In this document: positions 61,389 through 64,000 of the stretch, piece after piece
Layout of the letters: each line of letters opens with the position of its first letter
Position numbering within the stretch: the stretch's first letter is position 1
Source: Robiginitomaculum sp.
Lineage (GTDB): Bacteria; Pseudomonadota; Alphaproteobacteria; Caulobacterales; Maricaulaceae
Direction: 5' to 3'
NCBI GenBank assembly: GCA_002733905.1
Contig: NVXK01000004.1
Location: 105,418 to 169,417, forward strand
DNA length: 64,000 bases
Translations under genes and position numbers: made by a program
Notes under the pieces: model-generated
The model's database searches: none
Seen by the model: the letters and a program-made list of their open reading frames with translations, nothing else
What the model was told of the DNA's origin: nothing

Positions 61389-62132
61389 TTAATCCAGCTC
61401 GTTGATATCTAGGTTCATAACAATGTCATAGCAATCACCGCGGTACGCTGATCTGGTAAGCTCCACGGGGGTGCCATCTTGCAGGGTTGATCGCCGTTCG
61501 ATACGCAGTATTTCGCTATTTACGTCAATGGCTAAAAGACCTGCTTCTGTCGGGTTTGCCAGTGAGGCACGGACTTTTTGTGTTCCTTTAACAGGATTGT
61601 TACCCTTTGTTTTTAGGGCCTCGTACAGAGATTGTGTTATCTCGGAAATGTCAGGCAATAATGATGCAGGAATGACGGCATGTTCAATCGCTAGAGGCTG
61701 GCCATCTGATAAGCGAACGCGCCCAAGCCGCACGACCTTGTCTGTTTGGCTAATGTTTAAAATTTCAGCTTCTTCCGTTGTTGGTGTACCGTAAGCTTTC
61801 ATAATCCAAATGGCCTGCGGGTTGTGACCATGGGTGTGCATATTGCTCGTGAAGCCGCGTAAACCAGACCCCAGATGGGAAATTGGAGGCAGTACAAATG
61901 TGCCAGACCCATGCTTACGCTGAACGATTTTGTCTTCTGAAAGAATGTTTAGGGCCTTACGAATAGTTACCCGTGAAGCGCCTGTCATTAGGCAAAGCTC
62001 ACGCTCGGAAGGTAGGGCCTCTCCCGCGTCGACATTGTTTTCAAAAATATAGGTGCGTATGTTTTTTGCAATTAGCATGTAATGAGGCATTGATGAAGTT
62101 TTATCCCTGCTAATCTTGTCTAACTTCATCAT
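61389..62132 (-). CDS. GntR family regulator with UTRA domain (HutC subfamily)
   Basis: ALPSERELCLMTGASRVTIRKALNILSEDKIVQRKHGSGTFV; C-terminal UTRA-like region. Confidence 0.92.
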   Translation of the reverse strand: MMKLDKISRDKTSSMPHYMLIAKNIRTYIFENNVDAGEALPSERELCLMTGASRVTIRKALNILSEDKIVQRKHGSGTFVLPPISHLGSGLRGFTSNMHTHGHNPQAIWIMKAYGTPTTEEAEILNISQTDKVVRLGRVRLSDGQPLAIEHAVIPASLLPDISEITQSLYEALKTKGNNPVKGTQKVRASLANPTEAGLLAIDVNSEILRIERRSTLQDGTPVELTRSAYRGDCYDIVMNLDINELD

Positions 62133-62291
62133 GATATTCCTGTAAATAAACCGTATGTTTTGTGGTCGCTTTTCCTAATCACTGTTTTGATTATATTATC
62201 ATACTTTTATACAGAGTATTTAATTAATATGTGGAAATAAAGCGTATGATCTTCGTTTCGATTTTATGAGGGTAATGTATACGACAAGCCG

Positions 62292-63668
62292 TTAGTCAAT
62301 AACAACACCCGGGTTTAATATCTTACGCGGATCGAGAGTGTTTTTTAACAATTTCATCAAAGCAATTTCTTCGGCGCTTCTTGTTTGAGAAAGCCATTTT
62401 TTTTTCTCATGCCCAATGCCGTGTTCTGCTGATACCGAACCGTTATATGCTTGCAAAGGTTCATATATGGTGCAGTCAGAAAGATGCCGAGTGTTGTTCG
62501 CGCTCGACCCCGGTTGAACAAAAAAATGTAAGTTCCCGTCTCCAATATGGCCGAGGACATAACATTTGGATTGTGGCAAGAGCCGATTTAGTTGCTCTTG
62601 AACGTTTTTAACATAATCATCCATTGAGGAAATAGGGAGGCTCACATCATAGAGGTAGACAGGTTTTGGGTGAAGAATAGGCTCGAAATCGTCTCGGATA
62701 GCCCATAGCGCTTGCCGTTCATTTTCAGATTTTGGTAGTACAGCGTCTACAATTAACCCCTTTGTATATACGGTTTCGATAACTTCCATAAACCGTTCAT
62801 CATCACGTATTGGGTCATTACCATCGCATTCAAAAAGGACATAGAATGGATAGGTATTTTTAAAGGGCGCGCGGTGAGCCCCTGGCTGTGTAACTGCTGA
62901 AACATATTCTCCCCACATGACTTCATACGCAGAAAGATTTGTACCTATATTGGCTTTTAAATATGTGAGCAATTTTATTACGGATTGAAAGTCAGGAAGG
63001 GCAACAAGTGCTGTGTTCTTGGTGGTTGATAAAGGCATTAATTTAACTACGGCGCGGGTGATAATACCTAGTGTACCTTCCGAGCCAATGAATAATTGTT
63101 TTAAATCATAGCCTGCATTATCTTTTAGCACTTTATTTAATGAAGAAATGATAGTCCCATCGGGCAATACGGCCTCAAGGCCAAGTACCATGGATCGTGC
63201 CATGCCGTAACGCAGAACATTTACGCCGCCAGCATTGGTGGCTAAATTACCCCCAATTGTACAAGATCCACGGGCCCCAAGGTCAAGGGGGAGAAATAGG
63301 CCTTTTGCTTTTACCGTCGTTTGTACGGTTTCCAAAATAGCGCCAGCTTCTATCATGGCGGTACCTGTGACGGGGTCAATTTCAGTAATGGCGGTCATGC
63401 GCTCCAGAGAAATGATGATATCATTATCCGTACTGCGCGTGCCTTGAACACAGGTCGTATTCCCGCCGTGTACGATAACCGTTTGGTTGTGCTCATGGCA
63501 TAGTTTTAAAATTTTAGAAATTTGCAACGTCGTCGTTGGTCGTAAAAGTGCTTTGGCGTGTAGAGGGGAGCTGTCCCAATAGCTCACAGCCCTCATTGCG
63601 ATGTCCGCATGGGGGAGCATTACGTCTTCGCCAATGTTTTGCTTTAAAATATCAATAATGTTTGGCAT
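62292..63668 (-). CDS. FAD-linked oxidase (GlcD / D-lactate dehydrogenase-type)
   Basis: TVIVHGGNTTCVQGTRS, DLGARGSCTIGGNLATNAGGVNVLRYG, GSEGTLGIITRAVVKL, GSVSAEHGIGHEKK. Confidence 0.93.
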   Translation of the reverse strand: MPNIIDILKQNIGEDVMLPHADIAMRAVSYWDSSPLHAKALLRPTTTLQISKILKLCHEHNQTVIVHGGNTTCVQGTRSTDNDIIISLERMTAITEIDPVTGTAMIEAGAILETVQTTVKAKGLFLPLDLGARGSCTIGGNLATNAGGVNVLRYGMARSMVLGLEAVLPDGTIISSLNKVLKDNAGYDLKQLFIGSEGTLGIITRAVVKLMPLSTTKNTALVALPDFQSVIKLLTYLKANIGTNLSAYEVMWGEYVSAVTQPGAHRAPFKNTYPFYVLFECDGNDPIRDDERFMEVIETVYTKGLIVDAVLPKSENERQALWAIRDDFEPILHPKPVYLYDVSLPISSMDDYVKNVQEQLNRLLPQSKCYVLGHIGDGNLHFFVQPGSSANNTRHLSDCTIYEPLQAYNGSVSAEHGIGHEKKKWLSQTRSAEEIALMKLLKNTLDPRKILNPGVVID

Positions 63669-63685
63669 ATTTTATCACCCAGAAT

Positions 63686-63700
63686 CATACTAATAGTATG
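63686..63700. promoter_or_regulatory. Perfect palindrome CATACTA-A-TAGTATG upstream of FAD-linked oxidase
   Basis: Direct reading, 18 bp upstream of the oxidase start codon. Confidence 0.6.
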
Positions 63701-63713
63701 CAACATTGCTATA

Positions 63714-64000
63714 TTAATCAGTCTTGGCTTTAAGCAGGGTGAACGCGGCTCGTAGGTTGCCATTTGCTTGATTTATGATGCGTTCTGCGCTTTCGAGGTC
63801 ATGCCCTAATGCAATTAAGGTCGCTGTTTTTATGTTTTCATTTGCACTCTTGAGAGACGCGCGCGCTGTTGCGGTTGAGCACTGGGTAATGTCGCAAATC
63901 ATATTTAGGGCGCGGCCTTCCAGTTTTTTATTAGACACAACCATGTCAACCATAAAGCCTTTATAGACATGCCCGAGCCGTGTCATAATCGCGGTAGAGA
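63714..64000 (-). CDS. murQ: N-acetylmuramic acid 6-phosphate etherase, C-terminal part (gene continues past window end)
   Basis: STAIMTRLGHVYKGFMVDMVVSNKKLEGRALNMICDITQCSTATARASLKSANENIKTATLIAL matches MurQ C-terminal pattern. Confidence 0.88.
   Translation of the reverse strand, partial: STAIMTRLGHVYKGFMVDMVVSNKKLEGRALNMICDITQCSTATARASLKSANENIKTATLIALGHDLESAERIINQANGNLRAAFTLLKAKTD

Overview
Chromosomal window from an alphaproteobacterium (inferred from tig-clpP-clpX-lon-tRNA-Val, rplM-rpsI-argC and DUF192-tRNA-Pro-NDUFS4-like synteny). The first ~34 kb is mostly housekeeping: an Atm1-type ABC exporter (cut by the window start), THUMP methyltransferase, TetR, nitroreductase, DedA, trigger factor, ClpP, ClpX, Lon, five tRNAs (Val, Asp, Glu, Pro, Arg), a DUF1800/DUF1501 pair, CcmI, L13/S9, ArgC, RecJ, DUF192, HerA-like ATPase and NDUFS4-like protein, with several hypothetical or degraded genes between them. 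From ~34 kb it is accessory: an AraC/TonB-receptor/hydrolase/glyoxalase cassette, then (41.7-64 kb) a large locus that I read as a peptidoglycan/amino-sugar scavenging system. It encodes NhaC-type and SSS transporters, a serine beta-lactamase-like hydrolase, D-aminoacylase, SH3-NlpC/P60 peptidase, DUF819 membrane protein, M19 dipeptidase, AmiD-like amidase, an Oar-like TonB receptor, a TPR-sulfotransferase, BadF-type sugar kinase, NagB-II-like SIS protein, NagA, a GntR/UTRA regulator, an FAD-linked (D-lactate/glycolate-type) oxidase and the C-terminus of MurQ (cut by the window end). The octamer ATTGGTAT occurs five times in three promoter regions of this locus, including a perfect inverted repeat, which suggests one regulon. 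Another notable signal is a Sel1-repeat gene split exactly at a canonical A AAA AAC slippery heptamer, with the continuing frame being the -1 frame. All assignments come from reading the sequence; no database search was run.
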